From: Mycobacterium sp. SMC-4
GTDB lineage: Bacteria; Actinomycetota; Actinomycetes; Mycobacteriales; Mycobacteriaceae
Length of the DNA: 64,000 bases
Assembly (NCBI RefSeq): GCF_025263265.1
Contig: NZ_CP079869.1
Span: 2,294,001-2,358,000 of the forward strand
Direction of reading: 5' to 3'
The position numbers and the translations under genes are program-made. Below, piece by piece: positions 25,963-34,790 of the stretch. Position 1 is the stretch's first letter, and every line of letters starts with the position of its first letter. Below the pieces are notes generated by a model that was given only the letters and a program-made list of their open reading frames with translations, searched no databases and was not told where the DNA came from.

Positions 25963-26775
25963 ATGAATCAAGAGGACCCGGGAATCGTCGTGGCCGTCGG
26001 TGATGACGGCGTGCAGACAATCACCATCGATCGGCCCGATGTTGGTAATTCGTTGTCGCCCAACGCACGTGATGTCCTCACTGAGGCCTTTCGGCATGCC
26101 CACGAGAATCGCGCAGTTCGGGCGGTGCTGCTGAGCGCCTCGGGTGATCGGCACTTCTGTGCCGGTGCCGGTTTGGCGCCGCACGCCCCCGGCGCGTCCC
26201 CTCCGCAGCGGGGCCCCGGCGATATCGCCCGCATGCTCCAGGACGGCTGGCAGCGGTTGGTCAGTTCCGTACTGGACTGCGACAAGCCGGTTGTCGCCGC
26301 GGTCAAGGGCGCGGCGGTCGGTGCGGGTTCCAGCCTGGTGCTCGCGTGTGACCTGGTGGTGATGTCGACCGAGGCGCGCCTGGTGCAGGCGTTCGTCCAT
26401 CGCGGAATCCTGCCCGATTCCGGAGCTGTGCACCTGCTGACGCGGATCGTGGGGTTACGCAAGGCCACGGAGCTGCTGATGCTGGGCGAACCCGTCGATG
26501 CCCTCACCTGCGAACGGCTGGGAATCGCCAATCGAGTTGCGCCGCTGGGGGAGACCGATAGCGTGGCGGCAGCCCTGGCTGCTCGGCTGGCGGCCGGTCC
26601 CACGGTCATGTTGTCGTTGACCAAACGCCTGCTTACGGTGTCGTCCGAGTCCGGACGCGACCGCGCGTTCGAGCAAGAGGCGTGGGCAGCCGAGGTGGTA
26701 TCGCACACCTCGGATCTGAAGGAGGGGCTGCAGTCGTTCGCCGAGCGGCGGGAGCCGCGCTTCCAGGGCCGCTGA
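25963..26775 (+). CDS. Enoyl-CoA hydratase/isomerase (crotonase)
   Basis: 270-residue crotonase. First oxyanion loop DRHFCAGAGLAPHAP, second VKGAAVGAGSSLVLACDLVVM, and RGILPDSGAVHLLTRIVGL with Asp at the second acid position. The loop after the first oxyanion motif is Pro-rich (HAPGASPPQRGPG), unlike its relatives here. Single rightward gene divergent from the six-gene operon; convergent with the SDR at 26779, whose stop is three bases away. Confidence 0.9.
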   Translation: MNQEDPGIVVAVGDDGVQTITIDRPDVGNSLSPNARDVLTEAFRHAHENRAVRAVLLSASGDRHFCAGAGLAPHAPGASPPQRGPGDIARMLQDGWQRLVSSVLDCDKPVVAAVKGAAVGAGSSLVLACDLVVMSTEARLVQAFVHRGILPDSGAVHLLTRIVGLRKATELLMLGEPVDALTCERLGIANRVAPLGETDSVAAALAARLAAGPTVMLSLTKRLLTVSSESGRDRAFEQEAWAAEVVSHTSDLKEGLQSFAERREPRFQGR

Positions 26776-26778
26776 GGG

Positions 26779-27645
26779 TCAGGCCTGGGCAGGTCCGCCG
26801 CGAATCGTGAAGGACTCGGAGTCGTCGATGCGGTCGATGTTCTCGGCCACGGCTTCTGCGGTGAGCTCGCGGTCTTCGATGCCCCTGGTCACGCCGATGA
26901 ACACCCGTGACACCTTGCCCGCTCCAACCGAGTAGATATGCGCTGTGCGGTCGCAACTACGGTGCGCGAGGTAAACGACCACCGGGGTGACCAGCTCCGG
27001 GTCCATGGCCTTGCCGGCTTCGCCCATGATGTCCTCGGTCATGCGGGTCCGCGCAATCGGCGCGATGGCATTCACGGCGATGTTGTTGCGAGCGCCCTCG
27101 ATCGACAGCACGTGCATCATCCCGATCAGGCCCATTTTCGCGGCGCCGTAGTTGGTCTGCCCGAAGTTCCCGAAAAGCCCAGTTCCTGAGCTTGTTTGCA
27201 CGATACGACCGTAGTTCTGTTCGCGCATCACCGGCCAGACGGCACGAGTGACGTTGAAGGCCCCGGTCAGATGGACGGCGATCACCGCGTCGACCTGGTC
27301 GGCGGTCATGTTCTTGAAAGCGGCGTCGCGCAGGATGCCGGCATTGTTGACCAGTATGTCCACCCGGCCGAACGCCTCCATGGCCGTCTCGACGATGGCC
27401 GCTCCACCCGCTTCGGTGGCCACCGAGTCGACATTGGCGATGGCGATGCCGCCGGCTGCAGTGATCTCATCGACGACGGTTTGCGCGGCAGACGCTGAGG
27501 CACCGCTGCCGTCTACCGAGCTGCCCAGGTCGTTGACAACCACCCGGGCACCTCTTCGAGCCAGTTCCAGGGCATGGCACCGGCCGAGCCCACCCCCCGC
27601 ACCGGTGACAATCGCTACCTGGTCTTCGAATGTGAGTCGCTGCAT
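26779..27645 (-). CDS. SDR family oxidoreductase (3-hydroxyacyl-CoA dehydrogenase-like)
   Basis: 288-residue SDR resembling the dehydrogenase domain of multifunctional enzyme type 2 (17-beta-HSD4-like), which oxidises 3-hydroxyacyl-CoA. VTGAGGGLGRCHALELARRGARVVVNDLG with the extra SVDGSGAS loop, VNNAGILRD, the QTSSGTG strand, YGAAKMGLIGMM (Y-x3-K) are all present. C-terminal tail carries about 60 residues beyond the usual SDR end. Leftward single gene, divergent from the ligase at 27702; the operator candidate f lies between them. Confidence 0.88.
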   Translation of the reverse strand: MQRLTFEDQVAIVTGAGGGLGRCHALELARRGARVVVNDLGSSVDGSGASASAAQTVVDEITAAGGIAIANVDSVATEAGGAAIVETAMEAFGRVDILVNNAGILRDAAFKNMTADQVDAVIAVHLTGAFNVTRAVWPVMREQNYGRIVQTSSGTGLFGNFGQTNYGAAKMGLIGMMHVLSIEGARNNIAVNAIAPIARTRMTEDIMGEAGKAMDPELVTPVVVYLAHRSCDRTAHIYSVGAGKVSRVFIGVTRGIEDRELTAEAVAENIDRIDDSESFTIRGGPAQA

Positions 27646-27670
27646 GGCTGAGAGGTTACATTTACAGCCA

Positions 27671-27688
27671 AGAGAATCAGCATTTGCA
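27671..27688. promoter_or_regulatory. Palindromic operator candidate, site f
   Basis: AGAGAAT-CAGC-ATTTGCA between the divergent SDR (start 27645) and ligase (start 27702) genes. The left half matches the recurring GAGAAT; the right half is a variant ATTTGC. TTTAC lies just upstream (27661), as in sites a and i. Confidence 0.5.
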
Positions 27689-27701
27689 TCGGAGGAATTC
27701 T

Positions 27702-29276
27702 ATGTCGGGCCCGACAGAGCTGCTCGCACCGGCCACGTGCAGGGCGGAGGTGCTGCGGGAACGGTATCGCAGAGCTGGCTTCTGGTCGGGGGATCCCGCC
27801 GATGCCATTCGATTCACAGCCAAGCGGTATCCGGACCGCGCAGCACTGCAACACAGGACTCGGACGCTCTCGTATGCCGAACTTGACGCGCTGGTCGACC
27901 TCGCCGGTCACGCACTTGTCGAGGCCGGTGCGACGTCGGGCAGTCCGGTCGTCATCGTCGCGGGTAACGACGTCGATTCGGTGGTGGCCATTCATGCGGC
28001 TCTGCGCGTCGACGCGGTCGTCCTGCTGGTGGCACGCAGTGCGGGGATCGCAGCTGTTCAGGATGTGCTGACGCGCAGTGGCGCGCGGCACGTGATCGGG
28101 CGGTCAGGGGACCCCTTCGTCGCGGACTTGCCCGACGACTGCACGTTTGTCGCCGTTCCGGCCGCCGGCGCCATGGCGGTGCGCGCGGATCCGCTGCGCT
28201 CCACACGAGCCGCCGACGAGCCGTCCTTCGTCTTGTACACCTCCGGAACAACGTCACGACCCAAGGGAGTGGTGCATTCGATCAGCACCTTGACCAAGGC
28301 GTCGATCAACTACATCGCCGCGGCGGGACTCGGTGCCCACGACAGCATCTTCTTGATCAGTCCGCTCGCGTCGGTGACCGGCGTTCTTCAAGCCCTCTTC
28401 ATCGGGCCGATGCTCGCGATACCGGTGGTACTCGAAGACCGCTGGGACCCTGCCGCAACCTGCGATTTCCTCCTCGATTCGGGTGCCACCTGGTACGGCG
28501 GTCCTGATCGACTTCTCGACAGGCTCCTCGATGAGGTGGTGGCGCGCGAGAAGGTCGTCCCGCTGCGGGCGGTGTACCTCGGCGGCACCCAACTCGACCG
28601 CCGCATCGTCGAGCGGGTCGAAGCGGACTTCGGCATCGTGGTGATGCGAGCCTACGGCTCTTCGGAAGTGCCGATCAGCACGTCCGGGGTGCGCACCGAG
28701 CCCAGCGAACTGCGCCATGCTGACGACGGCGCGCCGCTGGCTGACGTCGAGGTTCGGGTCGGGTCGACGATGGAGCCCACCGAGTGCTGTATCCGGGGCC
28801 CGCACACTTTCCTCGGGTACACCGACGCCGATGACGACGCACAGGCCTTCGACGGTGAATGGTTCCGCACCGGTGACGTCGCCGACCTCGATGACGGGCG
28901 GGTTCGCATCGTCGGGCGCATCAAGGACATCGTGATCCGCAACGGCCTGAAGATCCCGGCTGCCGAGGTGGACGAGGCCGTCCTGCGGATTCGCGGCGTT
29001 CGTGAGTGCGCCGCCTACTCGGTCGCCGACGAGACCACGGGCGAGCGGTTGGCGGTGGCGCTCGTCCTCGACGAGGGGGCCGACCTGACGTTGGCAGAAC
29101 TGTCCTCGGCGCTCGTCACGGCGGGACTGCCGAAGTACAAACTCCCCGAGGAACTGGTGTTCTGGGAGCAGTCCCTGCCGTTGAACGCGAACGGAAAAGT
29201 GGAACGGAACAAGCTGGCCGAGCGGTCAGTCGGTCTGCACCGCGTGGTAGCGGACCGCGTGCGTGCCGCCCACTAG
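27702..29276 (+). CDS. AMP-forming acyl-CoA ligase
   Basis: 524-residue ANL-family ligase. ATP loop FVLYTSGTTSRPKGVVHS, then VVMRAYGSSEVPISTSG, EWFRTGDVADLDDGRV, RIKDIVIRNGLKIPAAEVDE and the C-terminal NANGKVERNKL with Lys. GGAGG lies eight bases before the ATG at 27702, which decides the start. It is similar in layout to the ligase at 11466. Rightward single gene, divergent from the SDR, converging with the DUF35 gene 16 bases after its stop. Confidence 0.93.
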   Translation: MSGPTELLAPATCRAEVLRERYRRAGFWSGDPADAIRFTAKRYPDRAALQHRTRTLSYAELDALVDLAGHALVEAGATSGSPVVIVAGNDVDSVVAIHAALRVDAVVLLVARSAGIAAVQDVLTRSGARHVIGRSGDPFVADLPDDCTFVAVPAAGAMAVRADPLRSTRAADEPSFVLYTSGTTSRPKGVVHSISTLTKASINYIAAAGLGAHDSIFLISPLASVTGVLQALFIGPMLAIPVVLEDRWDPAATCDFLLDSGATWYGGPDRLLDRLLDEVVAREKVVPLRAVYLGGTQLDRRIVERVEADFGIVVMRAYGSSEVPISTSGVRTEPSELRHADDGAPLADVEVRVGSTMEPTECCIRGPHTFLGYTDADDDAQAFDGEWFRTGDVADLDDGRVRIVGRIKDIVIRNGLKIPAAEVDEAVLRIRGVRECAAYSVADETTGERLAVALVLDEGADLTLAELSSALVTAGLPKYKLPEELVFWEQSLPLNANGKVERNKLAERSVGLHRVVADRVRAAH

Positions 29277-29292
29277 ACCAGCAGCGGGCGAC

Positions 29293-29700
29293 TCAGCGGG
29301 CAGCGGGCTCGAAGACCGGGATCACGAACCCGTCCTCCTCAGCCTCTCGGAAAGCGATGTCGAGTTCCATTCCCGCACGCAGGTTGTCCGGACTGCAGTT
29401 CTGGATGGCAGTCATCACCCGGGGTCCTTCGGCCAGGTCCACCATCGCGACGACGTAGGGGACCCGGTCGGCGAACGGTGCGGCGTTCTGGTGCACGACG
29501 CTCCACGTATAAAGCCACGCCCGGCCACTGGCCTGACGAAGCGAGACATCCTCGCTCCAGCAGACAGGACAGAACGGTCGGGCGTACAAAGACTTTGCGC
29601 CGCAGGAGCCGCATTCGTTGACGTACAGCGCGCGGTCCTGGATCGCCGCCCACCAGTCCTGGCTGTCAATGTCGGTCGTCGGCCGGTCTGGGGCAGTCAT
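29293..29700 (-). CDS. DUF35/OB-fold zinc-ribbon protein, partner of the thiolase-like protein
   Basis: 135-residue protein with an N-terminal rubredoxin-like zinc ribbon (CGSCG ... FCPVC, four Cys at about residues 30-48) and a C-terminal OB fold (SGRAWLYTWSVVH, PYVVAMVDLAEGPRVMTAI). This is the DUF35 family, whose members form complexes with thiolase-like proteins (for example ChsH2-Ltp2 in steroid side-chain retro-aldol cleavage). ATG 29700 overlaps the thiolase stop by four bases, supporting a complex. Acts in the cytosol; expected to help bind the CoA substrate. Confidence 0.88.
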   Translation of the reverse strand: MTAPDRPTTDIDSQDWWAAIQDRALYVNECGSCGAKSLYARPFCPVCWSEDVSLRQASGRAWLYTWSVVHQNAAPFADRVPYVVAMVDLAEGPRVMTAIQNCSPDNLRAGMELDIAFREAEEDGFVIPVFEPAAR

Positions 29701-30845
29701 GAGTCCCTCCCGAGGATCATCGTCGCGCTGTGGGTGAAGAAGCCACCCATCGCGTGGACACACGCCAGCCGGGCCTCTGGCACCTGCCGCTGCTCGCACT
29801 CGCCGCGCAGCTGACGGACCGCCTCGACCATCAAGAACATGCCCCGCATTCCGGGGTGGCACGAGGCGAGGCCGCCGCCGTCGGTGTTGGTCGGCAACGC
29901 GCCACCGGGACGCAGCGCTCCGGACTCGATGAATTTCCCACCTTCACCTTTGGCACAGAAACCCAGATCCTCGACGGTGAGCAGCACAGTGGCGGTGAAC
30001 GAATCGTAGAGCTGGCACACATCGATGTCAGCAGGATGCACTCCCGCTTCGGCGAAGGCCCGGGGTCCGGAGATCGCGGCAGCCGACGTGGTGAAGTCAC
30101 CCCACTCGCTCATGCTGACGTGTGAGGTGGCGTCGGCGGCACCCAGGATCCAAACGGGTTCTTTGGCGCAGTCCCGGGCCACCCGTTCGCTGGCCAGAAC
30201 GACGGCCCCGCCCCCGTCTGTGCGCAGACACACGTGCTTGGTCGTGAACGGATCGGCAACCATCGGTGCGGCCGCGACATCGGCGACGGTCAGGCGATCC
30301 CGGTCGAAGGCGTTCTCGTTCAACGCAGCCCATTCATGAGCGGCCACGGCAACCTCGGCGAGCTGGTCGACTGTGGTGCCGTACTCGATCATGTGGCGCC
30401 GCGCCGCCATGGCGTACTTGGCGATCAGCGTGGCACCGTAGGGCGCTTCGTACTGCATCGCACCACCGGTGCTCAACGCGGCGACAGAACCACGCTGCCG
30501 ACGCTTGACGTCCGAGCGCGCGGTGGAACCATAGGTGAGCAGGGCAACATCGATCTCACCGTTGGAGATCGCCGCTGCGGCGTGCCGCGCCATCACCTCC
30601 CATGACGAGCCGCCGGTGTTGGTCGCGTCAACCCAGACCGGCCGTATCCCCAGGTATTCGCTGACCTCCACCGGAGGCAGCAGCGTGCCGTGACCGCCGA
30701 AGCCTTCGATGTCGTCCTTGGTGAGTCCGGCATCGGCGACGGCGCGCCGGGATGCCTGCGCCATCAGGGCCATGGCGGTCTTGTCGGGCACTCTGCCGCA
30801 GTCCGACAGTCCGGCCCCCACGATCGCAACACGGCTCCCTGGCAT
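29697..30845 (-). CDS. Thiolase-like lipid-transfer protein (SCP-x thiolase/Ltp family)
   Basis: 382-residue thiolase-fold protein of the SCP-x/Ltp type. VAIVGAGLSDCGRVP at the start, NTGGSSWEVMARHAAAAI, YGATLIAKYAMAARRHMIEYG, QLYDSFTATVLLTVEDLGF and CHAMGGFFTHSATMIL at the end. The normal nucleophilic Cys position in the GGSS segment is Ser, so classical thiolysis looks unlikely; Ltp2-type relatives act as retro-aldolases with a DUF35 partner, which is next door here. ATG at 30845, upstream region carries operator candidate g. Substrate not known. Confidence 0.88.
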   Translation of the reverse strand: MPGSRVAIVGAGLSDCGRVPDKTAMALMAQASRRAVADAGLTKDDIEGFGGHGTLLPPVEVSEYLGIRPVWVDATNTGGSSWEVMARHAAAAISNGEIDVALLTYGSTARSDVKRRQRGSVAALSTGGAMQYEAPYGATLIAKYAMAARRHMIEYGTTVDQLAEVAVAAHEWAALNENAFDRDRLTVADVAAAPMVADPFTTKHVCLRTDGGGAVVLASERVARDCAKEPVWILGAADATSHVSMSEWGDFTTSAAAISGPRAFAEAGVHPADIDVCQLYDSFTATVLLTVEDLGFCAKGEGGKFIESGALRPGGALPTNTDGGGLASCHPGMRGMFLMVEAVRQLRGECEQRQVPEARLACVHAMGGFFTHSATMILGRDS

Positions 30846-30864
30846 ACCTCATGTTAAACACACC

Positions 30865-30879
30865 GATAACGACGTTTAC
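30865..30879. promoter_or_regulatory. Palindromic operator candidate, site g
   Basis: GATAAC-GAC-GTTTAC in the 77-bp divergent region between the thiolase-like gene and the HpcH aldolase gene. It has the same AACGACGTT core as site a. Confidence 0.55.
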
Positions 30880-30922
30880 CAATAGATGGAATGAGTGTTC
30901 TCGGTCGACTAGCGTGGAGCCC

Positions 30923-31699
30923 ATGCAGGCATCCTTGCGGGACTCGTTGCGTGGTGACGAGATGGTGCTGTGCCTGGCGCTACTGAACTCGCGGACACCG
31001 GATGTGCCTGCTATCGCTGCGGCCTGCGGATATGACGCTGTCTACGTCGACCTGGAGCACACCGCGACATCACTGGAGACAGCCGGGATGCTGTGTTCGA
31101 GCGCGCTGGGTGCCGGCATTGCCGGATTGGTGCGGGTGCCTTCCCAGGATCCCGGTTTCATCGCCCGGGCGCTGGATGTCGGCGCCAGCGGAGTCATTGT
31201 GCCCCATGTGGATTCAGTTGACGAGGCGCGCGCTGTGGTTGCCGCCGCCAGGTTTCCTCCGGCAGGCCGGCGATCGATATCGGGGCCGAACGCACTGAGT
31301 GGATACGCGCAGCGTCCACCCGATGAGCTGACGGCGGTTCTAGACAGTCGCACGGTCGTCGCCGTGATGGTCGAATCCACGGCGGCAGTGGCCGACATCG
31401 ACGCCATTGCCGCAGTCGTGGGAGTGGATATGGTCTTGGTCGGTCCGAGCGACCTGACTGCCGAGATGGGCATTCACGGCGACTACGAGAATGAACATTT
31501 CCATAATGCGGTAAAGTGCATTGCAGCGGCCTGTCGAAACCACGGCGTGGCGCTCGGAGTGGCCGGGATCAAATCCCTTGACCTGCTGAAAGGCTTCGTG
31601 GACCTCGGTTTGCGATTCATCTCGGCCGGTACTGACATAGGGATGATGTCCGAAGCGGCCACGATGCGCGCACAAGCGCTTCGTGCCCTCGGCGGGTGA
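30923..31699 (+). CDS. HpcH/HpaI-type class II aldolase
   Basis: 258-residue aldolase of the HpcH/HpaI (citrate lyase beta-like) family, which cleaves or forms a 2-keto acid plus an aldehyde with a divalent metal. Visible are AVYVDLEHTATS, ALDVGASGVIVPHVDS, VMVESTAAV (metal Glu), and DMVLVGPSDLTAEMG (metal Asp). ATG 30923 is preceded by GTGGAG; the longer open frame upstream crosses the operator. First gene of a rightward operon with a dioxygenase, a 2-hydroxyacid dehydrogenase and a crotonase. Together they could process a 2-hydroxy/2-oxo acid intermediate. Confidence 0.9.
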   Translation: MQASLRDSLRGDEMVLCLALLNSRTPDVPAIAAACGYDAVYVDLEHTATSLETAGMLCSSALGAGIAGLVRVPSQDPGFIARALDVGASGVIVPHVDSVDEARAVVAAARFPPAGRRSISGPNALSGYAQRPPDELTAVLDSRTVVAVMVESTAAVADIDAIAAVVGVDMVLVGPSDLTAEMGIHGDYENEHFHNAVKCIAAACRNHGVALGVAGIKSLDLLKGFVDLGLRFISAGTDIGMMSEAATMRAQALRALGG

Positions 31700-31754
31700 C
31701 GTCGCCGATGACCATGAGAAGAAACTGAAACCGTGCCAACACACAGGAGGACGG

Positions 31755-32870
31755 ATGCCCACCGCGATCTTCACCGAACAAGTCACCGACTCGATGGCGT
31801 GGACCGGCGCCGACTTCACCAGCAAGGAGGACTTCTGTTTCGATCTGTCCTCCCGCAACGTCGCAGCGCTGGAGTCGATCCTGGCCAGGACGGCCGACAA
31901 GGACCGCGATGACATCACCGCCGACGACGTGCATCATCCCGATCTCGACGACGATCTCGCTCGGTTGTATCAGGACCTGATGTTCGGCAAGGGCCTGGCC
32001 TGTGTGCGCGGTTTTCCGGTCGAGCAGCACTCGATCGAGGACCTGGAGCGGATCTACTGGGCGTTCTGCTGGCATCTCGGCTACCCGGTGTCCAACAACT
32101 CGTTCGGTCACCGCCTGGTGCGGGTGCAGGAGGAGATCCTGCCCAACGGAGTTCAGCCCGCCCGCGGCACCAAGTCCAGCGCGGAACTCGCGATGCACAA
32201 TGACGCGGCCGACATCCTTTCGCTGCTGTGCGTGTACCCGGCGTTGAGCGGTGGCGAGAGCCAGTTCGCCAGTGGTCCGGCAGCACACAATCGCATCCTC
32301 GCCGAGCGTCCCGATCTGCTTGATGTGCTCTACCAGGGGTTCCCGCACCACCGGCGCAGCGAACAGCCCGACGACCAGCCCGACGTGACACCCTACGACG
32401 TGCCCGTCTTCTCCCAGGTCGACGGCCGGATCTGCATCAACTTCACCTACAGCAGCATCCTGCCGGCGATGAAGACCCTCGGTCGTGAATTCACGCCCAA
32501 GCAGGACGAGGCCATCGAGTTCCTCCGCAACATCCTGGTCGAGCAGCAGGTTGAGTTCCGACTTGAGTCGGGGGAAGCTGCGGTCGCCAACAACTTCGCG
32601 ATGTGCCACTCGCGGTCGGATTTCGTCAGCAGCAACGACCCGAAGAAGGCACGCTGCTTCCTGCGCGCATGGATGGAAGTGCCGCGCCAGGACCGGCGCC
32701 TGCCCCTCGGTCGTGAGTACTTCCACATGGAAAACAAGGATCTGCGCCTGGGTTATGACGTCGTCGAGGGCCGGGACGGCGCGATCGCCCGCAACGATTA
32801 CAAGAACGTCGACGCCACTTTGGCCGAGATGTTCAAGGCCGCGCAGGCCAAGCCCAAGCCGAAGTCGTGA
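31755..32870 (+). CDS. TauD/TfdA-type Fe(II)/2-oxoglutarate dioxygenase
   Basis: 371-residue dioxygenase of the jelly-roll TauD/TfdA group. The iron facial triad H148, D150 (AMHNDAAD) and H285 (FAMCHSRSDF) and a downstream Arg (R304 in CFLRAW) for 2-oxoglutarate are present. It hydroxylates an unactivated carbon, releasing succinate and CO2. Start ATG 31755 follows AGGAGG; it has a 56-base gap from the aldolase, and its stop overlaps the GTG of the dehydrogenase. The KPKPKS tail is basic. Substrate unknown; a C-H hydroxylation in this pathway is plausible. Confidence 0.88.
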   Translation: MPTAIFTEQVTDSMAWTGADFTSKEDFCFDLSSRNVAALESILARTADKDRDDITADDVHHPDLDDDLARLYQDLMFGKGLACVRGFPVEQHSIEDLERIYWAFCWHLGYPVSNNSFGHRLVRVQEEILPNGVQPARGTKSSAELAMHNDAADILSLLCVYPALSGGESQFASGPAAHNRILAERPDLLDVLYQGFPHHRRSEQPDDQPDVTPYDVPVFSQVDGRICINFTYSSILPAMKTLGREFTPKQDEAIEFLRNILVEQQVEFRLESGEAAVANNFAMCHSRSDFVSSNDPKKARCFLRAWMEVPRQDRRLPLGREYFHMENKDLRLGYDVVEGRDGAIARNDYKNVDATLAEMFKAAQAKPKPKS

Positions 32871-33946
32871 GCGCGGCGCGACGTCCCCGCCTGGTCTTCG
32901 AACGCTGGACCGATCCAGTTGCCGGTGACGTGCTTGAACTGGCCGATGTCGACGTGGTCAAGCTCGACCTCACGGCACCGGCAGAACAGGGCTGGGCGGC
33001 GCTGGAATCGGCGCACGGATACCAGGTGGCGACCCGGACCGATGTCGCGGGCTGCGACGACGGCACGCAGTGGTTGGCCGACGCAGCCCTGGTGCGGCGC
33101 TGTGAGAACTTGTTGGCGGTGTGTTCGGCCGGAGCGGGATACGACGTCATCGACGTCGATGCGTGCACCCGGGCCGGAATAGCGGTGTGCAACAACTCGG
33201 GTCCGGGCGCCGAAGCGGTGGCCGAGCACGCGCTGGGCTTCATGCTGGACCTGGCCAAGAAAATCACGGTGGCCGACCGGACGCTGCGCGCCGGACCTAT
33301 CGGTGACCGGTTGACGCTACGGGGCAGTCAACTACACGGAAAGACCCTCGGGGTGGTCGGGCTCGGCGCCATCGGCGGCAGGCTCGTCGAACTCTGCGCA
33401 CCTTTCGACATGGAGGTGCTGGTCTTCGACCCCTACCTCGACGACATCACGGCGCAGGTGCGCGGCGTGGAGTCGGTGTCACTGACACAATTGCTGCAGC
33501 GGTCCGATTTCGTCCAGGTGACCTGTCCGCTCACCAGTGAGACCGAGGGGTTGATCGGCCAGGCAGAATTCGCCGCGATGAAGCCAACTGCCTTTTTCAT
33601 CACCACCGCGCGCGGGCCCGTACACGATGAACGGGCGCTGCTGGATGCACTTGTCAGTGGCAGCATCGCCGGCGCCGGGTTGGACGTCTTCCATGAAGAA
33701 CCGCCCCGGCAGGACAACCCGCTGCTGCAACTGGGCAACGTGGTTGCCACACCGCATACCGCGGGCATCACCGTCGAAGCAGCGCGCGACATTGCCATCG
33801 CCACCGCAGACCAGTGGCAGACCATCTTCGATGGGCGGATGCCGCCGCGGTTGCTCAATCCCGATGTGTGGCCGCGCTACTGCGAACGTTTCGAGAGCAT
33901 CCTGGGCATGCGGCCGACCGCGGTGGCTACGGGTAGAGGAGCCTGA
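32867..33946 (+). CDS. D-isomer-specific 2-hydroxyacid dehydrogenase
   Basis: 359-residue NAD-dependent 2-hydroxyacid dehydrogenase/reductase. Rossmann motif GVVGLGAIGGRLVEL, catalytic Arg in TTARGPVHDERALL, Glu in FHEEPPRQ and His in ATPHTAG are visible. It interconverts a 2-keto acid and a 2-hydroxy acid. GTG start overlaps the dioxygenase stop by four bases. N-terminal 60 residues are the usual outer catalytic half. The 2-keto acid could be the aldolase product; that link is inference. Confidence 0.9.
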   Translation: MSAARRPRLVFERWTDPVAGDVLELADVDVVKLDLTAPAEQGWAALESAHGYQVATRTDVAGCDDGTQWLADAALVRRCENLLAVCSAGAGYDVIDVDACTRAGIAVCNNSGPGAEAVAEHALGFMLDLAKKITVADRTLRAGPIGDRLTLRGSQLHGKTLGVVGLGAIGGRLVELCAPFDMEVLVFDPYLDDITAQVRGVESVSLTQLLQRSDFVQVTCPLTSETEGLIGQAEFAAMKPTAFFITTARGPVHDERALLDALVSGSIAGAGLDVFHEEPPRQDNPLLQLGNVVATPHTAGITVEAARDIAIATADQWQTIFDGRMPPRLLNPDVWPRYCERFESILGMRPTAVATGRGA

Positions 33947-33950
33947 GCAC

Positions 33951-34775
33951 GTGACAACCTTCGACACCATCGACTTCGAGGTCCGCCAGCATACCGCGTG
34001 CGTGACATTGAATCGTCCCGAGGTCCTCAACGCGATCAACGATGAAATGATCGCGGAGCTGGCCGAGGTTTATGCTGAAATTGAACGCTCGCAGCAGATT
34101 TGGACCGTGATCATCACCGGAGCAGGTCGCGCGCTGTGTGTCGGAGCCGACGTGAACAAGGCCGCCGATCACGATATGGAAAATGCGGCCGGCATCGACA
34201 ACCAGGGTGAGCCGATACTGAGCTCGATGCGGCAGTGGGATGCGCCCCAAGAGGCCACGCCGCCGTGGCTGCAGATGACCAAGCCGATCATCTGCGCGGT
34301 CAACGGCATCGCCTGCGGCGCCGGGATGGACCTGGTCACCACCGCTGATATCACCATCGCGTCGGAGCGCGCGACACTGATGGATCCGCACGTCAGCATC
34401 GGGGTGACCTCGGGCCGCGAGGCCGTTCGGCTGGCCCGGATCCTGCCGTTGCCGGTGGCCATGCGTCTGGTGCTGATGGGCAAACATGAGCGTCTGGATG
34501 CGCAACGTTGCTATGACCTGGGTGTCTTCACCGAGGTGGTACCGCACGACACGCTGATGGAGCGTGCGTGGCAGGTCGCTGAGGTGATCAACTCCAATGC
34601 GCCACTGGCTGTCCGGGGTTCGCGGATGGCGGTGCGCAAGGGTCTCACCCTGCCCATCTACGAAGCCGAGCTGCTCGCCGAGAATTACCGGATGAAGGTC
34701 GCGCTGACCAAGGACGCCATCGAAGGGCCACGAGCATTCCTGGAGAAGCGCACACCGGACTGGCAGGCGCTGTAG
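33951..34775 (+). CDS. Enoyl-CoA hydratase/isomerase (crotonase)
   Basis: 274-residue crotonase. LNRPEVLNAINDEMIAEL, the oxyanion loop GRALCVGADVNKAAD, VNGIACGAGMDLVTTADITIA and LMDPHVSIGVTSGRE. His sits again at the usual first Glu position (DPHVSIG). GTG at 33951 lies five bases after the dehydrogenase stop; open frame upstream is inside that gene. Last gene of the rightward four-gene operon. Convergent with the acyl-CoA dehydrogenase at 34791 across 15 bases. Confidence 0.9.
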   Translation: MTTFDTIDFEVRQHTACVTLNRPEVLNAINDEMIAELAEVYAEIERSQQIWTVIITGAGRALCVGADVNKAADHDMENAAGIDNQGEPILSSMRQWDAPQEATPPWLQMTKPIICAVNGIACGAGMDLVTTADITIASERATLMDPHVSIGVTSGREAVRLARILPLPVAMRLVLMGKHERLDAQRCYDLGVFTEVVPHDTLMERAWQVAEVINSNAPLAVRGSRMAVRKGLTLPIYEAELLAENYRMKVALTKDAIEGPRAFLEKRTPDWQAL

Positions 34776-34790
34776 CCGCGGCCCCCCGGG

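Noticed and set aside
34776..34790. GC-rich hairpin between convergent genes as a terminator
   Set aside because: CCCGGG and CCCCGGGG are self-complementary but do not pair into one clear stem with a U-tract; the gap is only 15 bases.
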